A DNA stretch of 64,000 nt from Synaphobranchus kaupii (lineage: Eukaryota > Chordata > Actinopteri > Anguilliformes > Synaphobranchidae): assembly GCA_029718625.1 (NCBI GenBank), contig CM056377.1:102598118-102662117 (forward strand), written 5' to 3'. Below the pieces are notes generated by a model. It did no database searches and was not told where the DNA came from. It was given only the letters and a program-made list of their open reading frames with translations. The translations under genes were made by a program, and so were the position numbers. This document shows positions 46,590-59,043 of the stretch, one piece after another (the first letter of the stretch is position 1; every line of letters starts with the position of its first letter).

Positions 46590-46812
46590 ACCTAGACCCT
46601 AAGTCGACCAGAGGAGGATGGGTTCCCCCCTTGAGTCTGGTTCCTCCCAAGGTTTCTTCCTATCTACCATCAGGGAGTGTGTCCTTGCTGCTGTTGCCTT
46701 TGGCTTGCTCTTGTGCGGGGTTTAGGCCAGGGGTTTTCTGTGAATCGTATTGTGACAATTGTTTGTGAAATGCGCTATATAAATAAGTTTTGATTTGATT
46801 TTGATTTGATTT
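46590..46812 (+). mobile_element. 3' end of a non-LTR retrotransposon
   Basis: The 'gagtctggttcctcccaagg' block with 'gtgtgtccttgctgctgttg', 'gcgctatataaataagtttt' and the simple TTTTGATTTGATT tail is the 3' terminal layout common in fish LINEs. Nothing coding is left. It ends about 45 bp before the start codon of FMO gene 2 and thus close to the presumed intron acceptor there. Confidence 0.65.
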
Positions 46813-46857
46813 CTAATATTCATATAATCAAAAATCACCCTCATTCCCCCAGACACC

Positions 46858-49800
46858 ATGACCCGTCGTGTAGCAGTGATTGGGGCAGGAAGCTCAGGAC
46901 TGGCCTGTATCAAATGCTGCCTGGATGAGGGGCTGGAGCCCGTCTGCTTTGAAAGCAGTGATGACATCGGGGGACTGTGGCGGTACAAGGTGAAGTAATT
47001 TCCCTATTTGAGTTTGTAATGCAGACGTTGTAGGTTTGATTCCCAGGAAGGGCATTGCCATTGTATCTTTGATCACGTACATACCCTGAATTTCTTCAGC
47101 AAAATATCCATCTTTATAAATTAATCGTATAGAAAAATGAGCTGTGTAAACTGCTCTGGATAAGTGGCTGAATGTAATGATTAAAACAATGATCATACTT
47201 TAGGCAGTTATGAAATGTTGATATGCAGTTTCTCAACAGAGAAGTCAACAGTTGTTGTACAATTCTACAATTAACTATGGTCACTTGTTTAAAATTTCAA
47301 ACAATAGAAAGTTACAAAATGGAAACTACTGTATGTGGTTTTTCAGTTACAGAATGTATTTTTATTGCATCTCAACATTGTATCCCAATCTGTCAAGGAT
47401 GCATACAAAAACCTGTTTGATATATCGGTCTACATTCATGGGTAAATATTATTTTCTGTTATTTCATGGGTCCATCTTTTGGATTGTTAGATTTATAATT
47501 ACACACAGTGCTGCATTCTAAATTTTAGGTTACCATTGACTGATTTTCCTTTTTTTAACCATTTCCCCCTATCCCTCAAAGGAGAAACCAGAGCCTGGAC
47601 GAGCCAACATCTATCGCTCACTCATTTGCAACAGCTCCAAAGAAATGCTGTCCTACAGTGATTTCCCTCCCCCAGCCGAGCTCCCCAACAACATGCACCA
47701 CTCCCAGCTCCTACAGTATTTGCACCTCTATGTGGAGCATTTTGATCTCCTACAGCATATCCACTTCCAGGTAAGAATTAGGGCACATTGAGAGGTATTA
47801 TTTCAAAGAGCACTGGGAACAGATATGAAAAAGGAGTTTCCAAACTATAGTGCAAAATTTAATTAGAATTGTTTACTTCAAATTTAGAATTTACCTAATG
47901 ATCACCTCTCTTAATATTAGGCCAATATAATAGATGGTAAAATGTCCAAATGTACACATCTGAAATTCCGGTCATTCATTCCATGGAATTTCAGATGTGT
48001 ACTGCACGCAGACTCTTTCCATAGTTCAACCAGGGCCCACTGTGGGTCAGCAGCTTATGTGGTTTAAAAACTGACCTCTAAAGTACTGTGTGTGTTCAGA
48101 CCACTGTCTGCTGCGTGAAGCAGGGGAAGGACTTCTCTCATTCAGGCCAGTGGGTGGTGGAGACTGAGAAAAAAGGGGGTGACAAGGAAACGCACATCTT
48201 TGATGCTGTGATGGTCTCTACAGGACATTACACACAGCCTCACCTTCCATTGAAGGACTTCCCAGGTATCTGCATTGCTCTAATTCTATTTAATAATAGT
48301 GCAAGATTATAACCTTTCGAACTCTTAGATTCATAGTTTTTGATTACTTGATTACCTTACTGTGGCATGGCTCGGTCTGGGAGAAGAAAATTGGGGCAAT
48401 CCAGGGCCACACCTACCTGAGTTGTGTAAATTAACAGCCCAAGGTTTAAAAGTATGCTTCTTTTCACAGTAGGTGGCTGAGACTGGGATTCTTCATGCTT
48501 TACAAACTGTAAAGCTTTCATTGTCTCATGGTTTGTTTTTACTTTGTTTTAATTTATTATATTTGCGAGGATCCAGAGATGGTGAACAGTTAAGTTTTCT
48601 TTGTTCATTTAAAATCCTCTCCCTCTCAGACAATAAAATAAATTCCCTGTGTCCAGCTTTTCTGCCCCTTCCAGGGAGATACAGTAATTCTGGATTTCAC
48701 TGGGTAGCGCTAAGTTGACCTGCAATTATTTTGTGTATTATCCGTTTATATAGTACTGAATTAATTTTGAGCATTTGAACCTCTGTGAAGCTATGTAGCT
48801 TTGTCAGGAGTGCAGCCTCAGTGCTTACACTCTTACGGCCAACCAATAACCAGGTAGTCAACAAAAGGCTACCATAAATGTTATAAATGCCACACGTGAA
48901 TCACAGTTTTAAATAGTGTTTTGTTTAATACAAAAATATAATGCACACAAACGTGCACAGACACAATGAAATGGGGACAGGGCAGGCATAGAAGGCTATC
49001 GTAAACTACAGTACCGCCTATAAGATCTTCCGGAAAAGTGGAATAACTTACAGTACTAGGATGCAGACCAGGGGGGTATACTGCGAAGGAAACTTAACAA
49101 AACCAGGGTTTCTTTGCCTTCGCTGGCTTGACAAAACATAACCGCTGCAATTTGGTATAACCGGTACTACGAAGGTGGTTAACTAGCTAAGTGAACACAG
49201 GCTTTGTTAATGAAGCTCGGTGTGCATTCCCATAAAATGGCTGGTGTCTGCAACAATGAGCCTATAGCGGTACAGCATGGGCTGTACTCGAGCAGCGTAT
49301 TTCTGTCCGGAGGAAAAGACATATCTTGATGAAGCAATCACACCAGTAAACTCAAGATATTCATAAACTTTGGGAAAGACAGCAGATTTTGTCGGTTTTC
49401 TAAAGCCCCAAGCCTTTTCTGGAACTCAATAATCTCGCCCTGCGAAGATCCGCACATATCTCTGTGGGATCCTATGGAATGGAGGAGCCAAGGAGCCATG
49501 TTTACCCATTTATATGTTACTGTCTCTTTATAACCTTGTAGGGCAGTGTCCGTGACTAGTGGGTTGATTGAAATATAGTGGGTTGATTGAAATATATTAC
49601 CCTCCCAAATCTGATTCTGTAGTTGTCCAGCCATTATGTGTGTCACCAGCTTAGTGGTGGACTGTGTACCAGGGTTGAAATCTACACACTGCTATCTGCT
49701 TAACCTATTTGATGTCTGAAGTATTTTCATTTTAATATGCACTTATTTGGTCTGTTTTCAATTTCAGATTTGATATAGTGCACAGCTGTTTTTCCAATGT

Positions 49801-52800
49801 ACTGGTGTGACTGGCATAAACCCAACATCCTCTGAGAAGTGAAATTCCCTCAACAGCGATCCAAATTCCTGCCTCTAGCTGATAAATGTTTACCAGATGT
49901 TCAAAACTTTTACCAAAATCAAATACCTTATCCCACCTACTGATAACCTATACACAGACACACATACACATATATTCTGTTTACCATCATAACATGGAGC
50001 AAACTGGCATTTATCTTTGTTTCAGGCATAGACACTTTTGCGGGGCAGTATTTCCACAGTTGGGAATATCATTTTGCCCAGGATCTCCAGGGGAAGAGGA
50101 TTGTAGTTGTTGGAATTGGGAATTCTGGAGCGGACATCGCTGTAGACAGCAGCAGAGTTTCAGAGCAGGTGTGGTTTTTGGTTTTTATCCTTTTTTACTC
50201 TTCTCTTCTTCAACTATGAGTCACCTCTGAACAATGAGGGGGCTACTTTGCTGACTGCAGCTCGCCATCTCTGGGCAATACTATGGCCGATTATCCATCA
50301 CCCTACAGAAGTCCCAGCAACAGATAGCACTGGCACAGCCTGGATTCCAGACTGCAGGGTGCATCACTGTACTAAGAGTGAAAACGGAGCTATTTAGGAT
50401 TTTTAGATCGAGATTCTTGGATCAGATGATGTGAGAAAGGTCTTAGAGATGTGTAAGTGTGCTAGTAGATTGAGACAAACTAGTTTGTGAATTTTTTTCT
50501 TTGTTATCCTGTAGGTATACCTCAGCACTCGACGAGGTGCCTGGGTGGTCAGTCGTATTGGTGACAATGGACTTCCTGCGGATTTAATAAAAGGTGCCCG
50601 TCTATTCATGCTGGTGCAGCGATATCTACCATCTTTGGCAGACCACTTTATAGTGCAGAAACTCAACCAGCACCTCAACCACCGCCTATATGGACTACTG
50701 CCATTACATGGGTAAGGATCCAAGTCGGTCAGAAAACTCCTTCAAAATGGGGTCCAAATTGAAGCTGAAAATGCACCCTGATCTAGTTTGTCATGTTTTT
50801 TCTGCATTCATCCTTCAAGCTAAAGATGATTATTTATGATCTGTGGCAGGTTTTATAAACAGATCCCTGTGGTTAATGATGACCTACCTGGTCGCATCAT
50901 CTCTGGAAGGGTGGTGGTAAAGCCCAATGTGAGGGAGTTCCGAGGCTCCAGCGTGGTGTTTGAGGACGGGTCTGTGGTGGACAAAGTGGATGTGGTGGTG
51001 TTCGCAACTGGCTACAATTACGACTTCCCCTTCCTGCCGTCCTCTTTAAAGACCAAGGCTGGTTATCGACTGTCTCTTTACAAACAAGTCTTCCCACCCA
51101 GTGTTGAGTGCCCTACTCTGGCAGTGATTGGGTTTATTCATGCCCTGGGAGCCATAATCCCCCTGGCAGAGATGCAGGCACGATGGGCAACTAGGGTCTT
51201 CGCAGGTATGGGACCTTTATGATCTCATCCAAAACTCTTCAAGGACCTGCTGCTTCTAAGAATGTGCTAGATCAGGGACACTTAGTAATCTGGCTATTTA
51301 ATCAACATGCACTCCAGTAAAATAGGTTAACACTACCCTGGTCTAAGTGAAACATTAAACTTGTTAGCAATAGCTAGCAGTCCATATGCACTGCTTTCCA
51401 TTACTGAAACATGTGCATCCTTGTAAATGTATATAATTTGATGGATTCACAATTTTTTTTTTAGATCCACAACAGTGGGAGTTGTTGGTATTATTAATAG
51501 TTGATGGTACCTGGATTACTCCAATTATGTTTGACTGTTTTATACTCAACAAGCCTTTTATTACTGTTGAGTTTTCTGTTATCTGTGAAAATGATGGAAC
51601 TTGCTTTTCCATCTCAAAATCAAGTAAACTATAAATATGACAGCTGGCAATTGTGCAGGGGAAATCAGTGCAATACAATTTTATTGTCACTGGTGGTAGG
51701 TTTGTTTTGAAGCCTGATTATAAACCACATGAAACACATAGAACATAGTGCACACATATATGAAGGTAGATGAACATTATGTTCTCTGAGATCATAAAAG
51801 TGGAATAAAGTTACTCGGGTTAAAATTAAATACACTACAATATGGCATACATTGTACAACAGAGATAATAAGGACAATACAAACAAGCATTTTATAAGGG
51901 ATCAATAAATGTGAGTACACATTATCATAAACATATTGACAACGTGTCTTAGGTGTGTATTATACACTGCCCGGCCAAAAAAAAAGTCGCCATTGCACCC
52001 GTCATGCATAGTGCCCACTGTACAAGCCTCTGGAGGCAGTGTTATGATCTGGGGTTGCTTCAGTTGGTCAGGTCTAGGCTCAGCAACATTATGCAGCAAT
52101 AAAATTAAGTCAGCGAAGTACCTGAATGTACTGAATGACCAGGTTATCCCATCAATGGGCATATGCCAGGATGACAATGCCAAGATTCATCGGGCTCAAA
52201 TTGTGAAAGAGTGGTTCAGGGAGCATGAGGAATCATTTTCACACATGAATTAGCCACCAGATTCCTGACCTTAACCCCATTGAAAGTCTTTGGGATGTGC
52301 TGGAGAACACTTTACGGAGTGGTTCGACTCTCCCGTCGTCAATACAAGATCTCAGCCAAAAACTTATGCTACTCTGGATGGAAATAAATGTGACATTGCA
52401 TAAGGTCAATGCCACAACAAATGCGCGCCGTAATCAAAGCTAAAGGCGGCCCAACAAAATGTTAGAGTGTGCAACTTTTTTTTTGGCCGGGCAGTGGTAT
52501 GACTTTGGCCTTTTCCCCATCAATTATTGAGATGGCTTTAGTGACAATTTTGCAGTTTTATTTTTAAAGGGTAATTCTATTTCTTTCAAATTGGACTTAT
52601 TTTTAAGAACTATTTCCACCATGCTGATTGGTCATAATAATAATGTTGTCACATCTTTCTTTTTTGAGATTTGGTTGCCCAAAGAACGGATCTGCTCAGC
52701 TTTACAATAGAGTGCAATGGGGCATATTTAGATACAAGTCCAATTTATCTAAACTTGTTATTTGGAAGTAAAAATGTATTTTATTTTTCATTTTGGCAAA

Positions 52801-53777
52801 TAGATGTCAACTTTCACACTGGTTTTCACTTCCAAATAACAGGTTTAGATAAACTGGAGTTTATCTAAATATGCCCCACTGGACTCCATTGTAAAGCCAA
52901 CCCGAGCCGTTCTTTGGGCAACCAAATCTCGAAAAAGAATGACGTGACAACATTATTCTTATTACCGATCAGCATGGTGGAAATAGTTCTTAAGAACAGG
53001 TCCAACTTGGGGGAATAAAACAGAATTACTTTCTTTAAGTTCTGTAAGTTTTCATACTCTGCCATTGGCCAGGTGGACGAGATTGAAATTCCTTAGAGGA
53101 GATGCTCCTGATAATTTGTTTTTTTTTACAATCATTTTGGAGCCAATGTCAACTTTGTCAAAGTTTCCATGTAATTATGCTTTTGGTTTTAGGGTTGCAT
53201 AAACTGCCACCAGAGAAATGCATGTTTCTGGACATTGAGAAAGAGACAATGGAAATGCATCAAAGGTAAAAGTTGAGCAACATGAGTCATTCATGTTTGT
53301 GGAGCTTCCTCTGTACCCCTGTTCTGAGTCTGGTCTCCCCGCAGGTTTGCATGCTCTGACCGTAACCCTCTCCAGGTGGATTACGTCTCTTACATGGATG
53401 AACTGGCGCAGCAGGTGGGAGTGCAGCCCAACTTCCTGGGTCTGCTGCTGCGAGACCCCCGTCTGGGTCTGAGTGTGCTGTTGGGTCCCTGCACCCCATA
53501 CCAGTATCGGCTGCGTGGACCGGGACAGTGGGCAGGGGCTCGCCAGGCCATCCTCACACAGTGGGAGCGGGTGGCCTGCCCGTTTAAAACACGCCCTATA
53601 CCAGAGCCCCAACCCTCTACTCAGCCTCTGTTGCTCACTGTCTCCTGCACTGCCCTGCTGCTACTTGCTGCCATCTACTCTCAAGCCAAAATCCCTGCTG
53701 TCCTGCAAGACCCTGCAGGCCTCCTGAATAGACTCTGTCTCTACCTGGGATCCTGTGGAAGATGTGCCTCTGACTGA
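46858..53777 (+). CDS. fmo5-like: Flavin-containing monooxygenase (FMO5-like), gene 2, eight coding exons
   Basis: Same enzyme class as the gene at 32041. Exons: 46858-46989, 47582-47770, 48100-48265, 50026-50168, 50515-50711, 50850-51205, 53193-53265, 53345-53777; all GT-AG, frame open for 562 residues. Seen: FAD-binding GAGSSG (9-14), FMO signature [11 protein letters not shown] (167-177), NADPH-binding GIGNSG (192-197), FATGY (327-331, the canonical form, where gene 1 has FCTGY), and a C-terminal hydrophobic anchor. Exon 5 is one codon shorter than in gene 1. Exon 8 is almost identical to that of gene 1, while exons 3-7 are clearly diverged. Introns carry a SINE fragment (intron 1), a deleted Tc1 and a foldback MITE (intron 6). 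A tandem paralog by duplication; the exact FMO class is not certain. Confidence 0.93.
47015..47185 (+). mobile_element. Old SINE fragment in FMO gene 2 intron 1
   Basis: It aligns with the body of the SINE at 43598-43818 ('ggtttgattcccaggaaggg', 'gctgtgtaaactgctctgga') but lacks the A-box and is more diverged. The L2-like tail is eroded. Confidence 0.65.
51965..52497 (+). mobile_element. Internally deleted Tc1-like transposon in FMO gene 2 intron 6
   Basis: The ends are inverted, CACTGCCCGGCCAAAAAAAA on the left and 'tttttttggccgggcagtg' on the right, with TA at 51963-51964. Remnants of the transposase are readable: [33 protein letters not shown] (second catalytic Asp) and, frame-shifted, the proline and Glu region around 52270. 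The N-terminal DNA-binding half is missing. Confidence 0.85.
52568..53034. mobile_element. Foldback TTAA-type MITE in FMO gene 2 intron 6
   Basis: The 467-bp element lies between TTAA sites (52564-52567 and 53035-53038) and consists of two inverted arms of about 225 bp each with almost no spacer: 'ttggttgcccaaagaacgg' and 'gaactatttccaccatgctg' both recur inverted. Outer ends: AGGGTAATTC on the left, GAATTACTTTC-type on the right. It could form a long hairpin in the pre-mRNA. Confidence 0.8.
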
Positions 53778-53865
53778 TACTCTGAACACAGGACTTTAAT
53801 TCATTTACGATGTAAGTTTTATGAAATGTTATATATTAGACTTAAATTCATTCTTATGTGACATA

Positions 53866-54035
53866 CAGTGCCCTCCATAACGTTTGGTACAAAGACATAT
53901 TTTTTCTTGATTTGGCTCTGTACTCCACAGTTCTAATCAAATAATTCACATGTGGTTAAAGTGCAGATTCTCAGCTTTTATTAAAGGGCATTTATATACA
54001 TTTTTTTCACCATGTAGATGTAACACTTGTGTAAC
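53866..54035. mobile_element. Tc1/mariner-type end fragment
   Basis: It begins after a TA with 'cagtgccctccataacgttt' and continues 'gcagattctcagcttttatt', which also occurs (with changes) at 11095-11120. Only one end is present. It lies about 90 bp after the FMO gene 2 stop codon. Confidence 0.5.
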
Positions 54036-54078
54036 CCTCTGTAGTACTTCCATATACAGAGTATGCAGTTATAGTCTG

Positions 54079-54356
54079 GGGCTGTGTCCGAATCAGAGCA
54101 CTATCTACTGTGTCCTGTCTCCTGTGTACTCGCAGCTGTGTACTGTTTACTGTGTACTGTTTATTACGCGACTTGTATGCTCTCGAAAAAGTATGCTTCC
54201 AAATATACTCAGCGAAACCCCGGAATTAAGTATATCATACGGGGGTTTTAAGTATACTACATTTAGAGAAAATGTTGCTTACTGAACTACTTTCTCGTCC
54301 AGTCTACTCAACAAGCCTACTCAATAGTATGGAAGGGTGCTGATTTGGACACAGCC
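54079..54356. mobile_element. MITE with GTGTCCGAATC termini, copy 3
   Basis: It starts 'gggctgtgtccgaatcagag' and ends 'gtgctgatttggacacagcc', 278 bp in total. It is the shortest of the three copies, lacking the middle blocks found in 4824-5508. Confidence 0.7.
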
Positions 54357-54447
54357 TAAATCTAGGTTCTAAGAGGAGCCTGGCACTGCCAAGCTAAATG
54401 GAAATGATAGAGACAAAATAATTCTTCAGTTTGATTAATGACTTTAA

Positions 54448-55196
54448 AGGAGCTATATGTAACACATTTACTGTACTAAATCATAAAATGACCATGATAT
54501 GTCATCAGAGATTAAGGAAACATGCTAAGTCGAAATACTGGCTTCTCCGACAACAATGCTACAGCCAGTATGTTCTCCTTTGAAATTTCCATTCCGGGTC
54601 AGGATGTCTGTATTTGTTTTGGCCTGTGTGATTCACTATTCTCTGAGTTGACTCCGCCCACTCCCTATTACGAACAACCAGATGTAGTCCGGCACTCCGA
54701 CAGCCGATTTATGAATGCCTAAGCTAAGTTCAACATCGTTTTCATTTAGCTAGCTAGTTAAAGATTTAAATATATATATGTATATAGTTACTAGCTAAAC
54801 ATACCACTAATGTTAGCTTATATCTGTGTGACCGTAAACATAGCCAGCCATGCATCTAGCTAACATTGACAGAATTATAAAAAAAATCCACATAAGCTGG
54901 TTTATAATTTGCAAACAATAAATAAATTGCAAATGTATACATTAGCTGATCAACTTACAGTGTAGGACTCGTCGTCGCTTGTCATTGTCAAAATAGAATA
55001 AGCTTGTCTCAAAATATAATGTTGCGCTCAGCTCGTCTTTGCGCTCGTGTTCGTTCAGTGTCCTCAACCTGGCAACCCGCGTGAGCGTCGAGTCTGGGGA
55101 GGAGGGGGAGGGCAGAGACAACTCTCTCCAATATTGTGAATTTGGACTGCAGTACCCATTTTAAACGCTCAGTGTCAATGTTACATATAGCTCCTA
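54448..55196. mobile_element. TTAA-type MITE (AGGAGCTATATG family), copy 2
   Basis: It is 749 bp between TTAA at 54444-54447 and 55197-55200, closely matching 9879-10620 along its whole length in the same orientation. The terminal CTATATGTAAC repeats are intact. Confidence 0.8.
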
Positions 55197-55699
55197 TTAA
55201 TATCAGCCGCTTGTGATCACTTGATTAACCTGTTGTTTTTTCTTTGTTATAATGACCATTTCTTGGCTCAGTGATGACGCTGGGAAGATGATTGCAGTAG
55301 ATGGCAGTTGCAGAATCCTCTTCTCGGTGGATACCATCCAAAGAACCAGGAAAATATAAAAACCAGTCAGGATTTTATTCACTTGCTTTTTTTGTTTAAA
55401 TAAAAAACAAACCGGAGAAAGTTCAGTCTTGTAAGCAGATGCTCAATGTATCTCTGTAAGTTATTATTCTAATTCATCAACAAAAGTTGTATTTCTGCTC
55501 TTTCTTTCATTAAAAGCTGTGTAGAGCAGTTGGAAAGTCTCTTCATTAAAGCAAAATGGTGGATCAGACCTGGACAACGCATTATTTTATCCAAGGACTG
55601 CCCATAAAGGTCAAGTTAATCAAATTAGCCAATAAAACGGATTATTCTTTTTAAACACCAACAATGTTGACAGCAGCTTGTTGTAGGAAGACTGGCTTT

Positions 55700-56140
55700 A
55701 TCAATCCAATTAGTCAAATGTCACAGGTGTGTTCAGGAAAAAACAAAGTCAGAGACAGGCCAAACAAGCTTACCAAAATCGACTCGTCTTGGGCGAAAAC
55801 CTGTGCATTAAATACTGCAAGTATATTTTAATTTTGTTATGTAAAAACAAGGATTAATTGGCAATTTACTTTGAGCAATTACTTAGAGGGAAGGGTCACT
55901 GCAAATCAATACAAAGTTATTCTGAGTGATCACCTTTATGCTATGATGAAACATTTCTATCCTGATGGGAGTGGTCTCTTCCAGGATGACAATGAATGGT
56001 TTGATGAATATGAAAATTATGTGAATCATATGCTATGGCCTTCGCAGTTGCCAGATGTCAACCCAATTGAACACCTATGGGATATTTTGGACCGACGTGT
56101 AGAGCTGCGGCGGTATTGATCTTTTCCTTACTGCACAAAT
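55700..56140 (+). pseudogene. Tc1-like transposase remnant
   Basis: The frame 55871-56119 reads [17 protein letters not shown], then [20 protein letters not shown] and [17 protein letters not shown]. It matches the C-terminal half of a Tc1-like DDE transposase (second Asp and Glu), with an internal deletion. Terminal repeats were not identified. DNA from 55201 to 55700 is unassigned. Confidence 0.7.
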
Positions 56141-56204
56141 TAGCGAAGCCATTCAAACCGTTGCGGTAAACCGGCATAATTATTTTTTTTAAACCTCAGG
56201 GGCC

Positions 56205-57900
56205 CTATCTTACACGCGGCGCTAAGCCAAATGCAAGTGTCTTTGCTATCTTACACCCTGCGCAGGGTTCATTATAGCATTATTTTAACGGCACATATAA
56301 GTGTGTCTACATAGGCATGTGCACAACGCACCTCCACCCTCCTGTCTGTTCCACACAGGGACGTGCACAAGCATGCTAAAAATATCCAGATTAGAATGTG
56401 AAATATTATTATTGTGTAGTACATACCTGTCCATAAGCAAAGGGGAATGCCGCATTAAATTGCTTTCAGCCCACTCCATCAACATCCAGGCGATGTGCGA
56501 TGGTACGTGTAAGGTTATGTATAGGCTATTACAGACTATTCGCAATTATACTGGATCAAGCTATGACTTAGCCTATACTTGCCAATAATTCATGTAATTT
56601 TCTGTGGGGTCAATCTTCTGTTACTCGACAATAGCTATCCATTAACACCTATATCAAGCCTAATGCGCAAATTGTCATTTACACCTAATGCGTGAATTGT
56701 CATTCAATGGAAACTCGCGCACTGCAATAGACGGACATTTCAGTTCTGAAAATGCGCTTCATATGTCATTACAATACAGCTATGTTCATCTAGGCCAACA
56801 TCCTGTAAGTAAATAGAATGGTTTTGACTGAAAAAAGTTCAAAACCTTGTCCAGTGAATATTGAATTTATTGTTTTTCAAATAGCCTATAGGCTACAGTC
56901 CCCGGGATTCGCTGTGCATAAGGTATTTTCTATAGCCTACGGTTAAAAAACGGAGATAAATTTCACCATGTTAACTGAATTTTATCCCTATTCTTCGTCC
57001 TTCATATTTTTTTAAATTACAGTGACCAGGCTTCCATACTCTCAGTTTATTAAAACCCAGCTGATTTCACCTATACCCTAACTGAACAAAACGATTTTAA
57101 AGAGAACAATTAATTCACAATTCATTTTAATGCCATTTTCTGCATGTGCGCTTTAACTTCATACAGGAGCAGTTCTGTTTCACCTGCTGTAAATTGCACT
57201 TTTCACAGTCTTCCCGGGAAAGTAGACTTGTTTTGAAAGCATTAAGCTACTAGTAAAACGCGATGGTCACATTTCCATAAGCAGGACATTATAAAAAAGT
57301 GAAAATATGCGTGAACCTCTGGGTTGCCAACCTGACATCTTTATTGTATTTAGTGTCATCATTAAGGCAAAATAACTGTTATTAATCAATATTAGAATGC
57401 AGGTAATGAACTTCGGATGAAGCTTGAACTTCGAGAACCTTTTTGATGTTTGACAATCTTTCATTGCATAATCAAACAAAATTAAACAAGCAGGCTAATT
57501 TGGCGTTTTCTAAGGTGAGACGGAAGACATTGGTAGCTTCTTCTCAGCTGTTGCAGGTGCTTTTACCGAAATTTAACCGCATATATTTTGTAAAATAACA
57601 GCACTGTCGGGAATTAGCAGAAACTATAATGGTTAGTCCGAATAATATTGATAATACTATTGATCCATATAGCCTACTCTTTGATCGCACTAAACACGCA
57701 CAAGCCTCTGCACGAGCATGTCTGTTTCGCCATCATATAAGCAATCTGCCAAGGTGGAAAAGCCGGCTTTTAAAGGGAAAGGGGTATGACACTTTGATTG
57801 GTTTATTGCATGTCACGCTCAAGACACACCTATAATTAATGAAGAGACTAGGTTCAGCCCATTTGCACGTTGCGCCGTGCTTAGCGCCCAAAAAACACGC
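56205..57900. repeat. Possible element with GGGCCCTATCTTACAC-type end
   Basis: The left end 'ggggccctatcttacacgcg' with 'cggcgctaagcc' and an inverted-looking 'gcgccgtgcttagcgcccaa' near 57870-57890 suggest a terminal-inverted-repeat element of about 1.7 kb. The right terminus is not intact. No transposase is visible in between. Confidence 0.35.
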
Positions 57901-58444
57901 CGTTGCGGCAATTACTTGGATAAAAAAACAATAATTAAATAATAAAAGGCCTATATATAATACACGTGTGGTAGGTCGATGCACAAAACAAAACAAGGTT
58001 GCATCATGCTTTAGAAAATAATATTACCGTAGCTAACCTTAAAACATAGTCTATAGGCTCTCCTGTCCGCATTGCAGTTTGAACAGCGTTCTGGAAAAAA
58101 AGCGCTGTCCTGTTTGTTAACATTCCTGTATTTACTGTAAGGCAGTTTTATTATCAAGTCAAGTAGCCTACGTGGCGTATTTGCTTGTTAATCATATAAT
58201 AGTTAATCCATTTTGATTACAGTGCTGTGTAAAATTTGCTAGCTCGAGTGATGCACTGAATGTTGGTATTAATAGCCTAATGTTAAAAAAACACTATGGC
58301 TACATTGCTTGACCGTGTTTTAGCATTCTTCCCTGCATTGTAACGTTAGCCTAATAGCATTAAGCAACACACAGATTAAAACTGACATCTAGATGTTTTT
58401 TCAAATTATATTTTGTTTACTGTAGCCTAATTCCAGAATCGTGA
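57901..58444. other. No gene recognised
   Basis: AT-rich, short frames only, no repeat family recognised. Confidence 0.3.
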
Positions 58445-59043
58445 TGTCATGGTTATTGGCAGCCTCTGCTGTTTCTGTGTTCGGTTTTCTGCATTTCCGC
58501 ATGCCTCGGTACTTCCGCATTTCCTCACTTCGATATTGTCTTTGTATGTTGACAACGAAGTCGGTAAGGTATAGGAAATTCGGTCGCTGCATTTCTGATT
58601 CGTATGAATAAGAAACGCAGCGAGTCTGGTTAGAGACTTAAGGATTAGATTGGTTTTCGTTTATATCTTTATCCTTTATTCTTGGAATCTGTTATCTTTT
58701 GTGTTCAGCTCTTTCAGCACAAGAGCTATGGATAACAGGTTTTATTTTCTGTTCTTTTCCTTCACTCGTTTTATCCAGTTTTGTTTTGTTTCACCACCTC
58801 TTGTTACGCCTAATTATTTAGTGCGTGAGGTTCTTGTGTTAGTTATTCTCGCTGTTTATCGAGATCGCCTCAGTTTTTGGAGGTTGCTTTGTTTTGCCTT
58901 GTGCTAGGGAAGTTTTGCTCCCAATCTTGTTATCTCCGTCCTGGTGCGGCTACTTCCGCGTTTGTGGCGTATCTTTCTAGATACGCTTTTAGAAATCCTT
59001 ATCGGTCGCGTTTGGTTCTCCGAACCTTACACTCCCCCTTACA
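58445..59043 (+). repeat. LTR-like element (TGTCATGG family), copy D
   Basis: It runs from TGTCATGG to CCCTTACA, about 600 bp. The flanks CGTGA (58440-58444) and CGCGA (59044-59048) could be a 5-bp target duplication with one change. It contains 'cacttcgatattgtctttg' and 'cgaagtcggtaaggtatagg', shared with copies B and C. No retroelement genes flank it. Confidence 0.55.
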
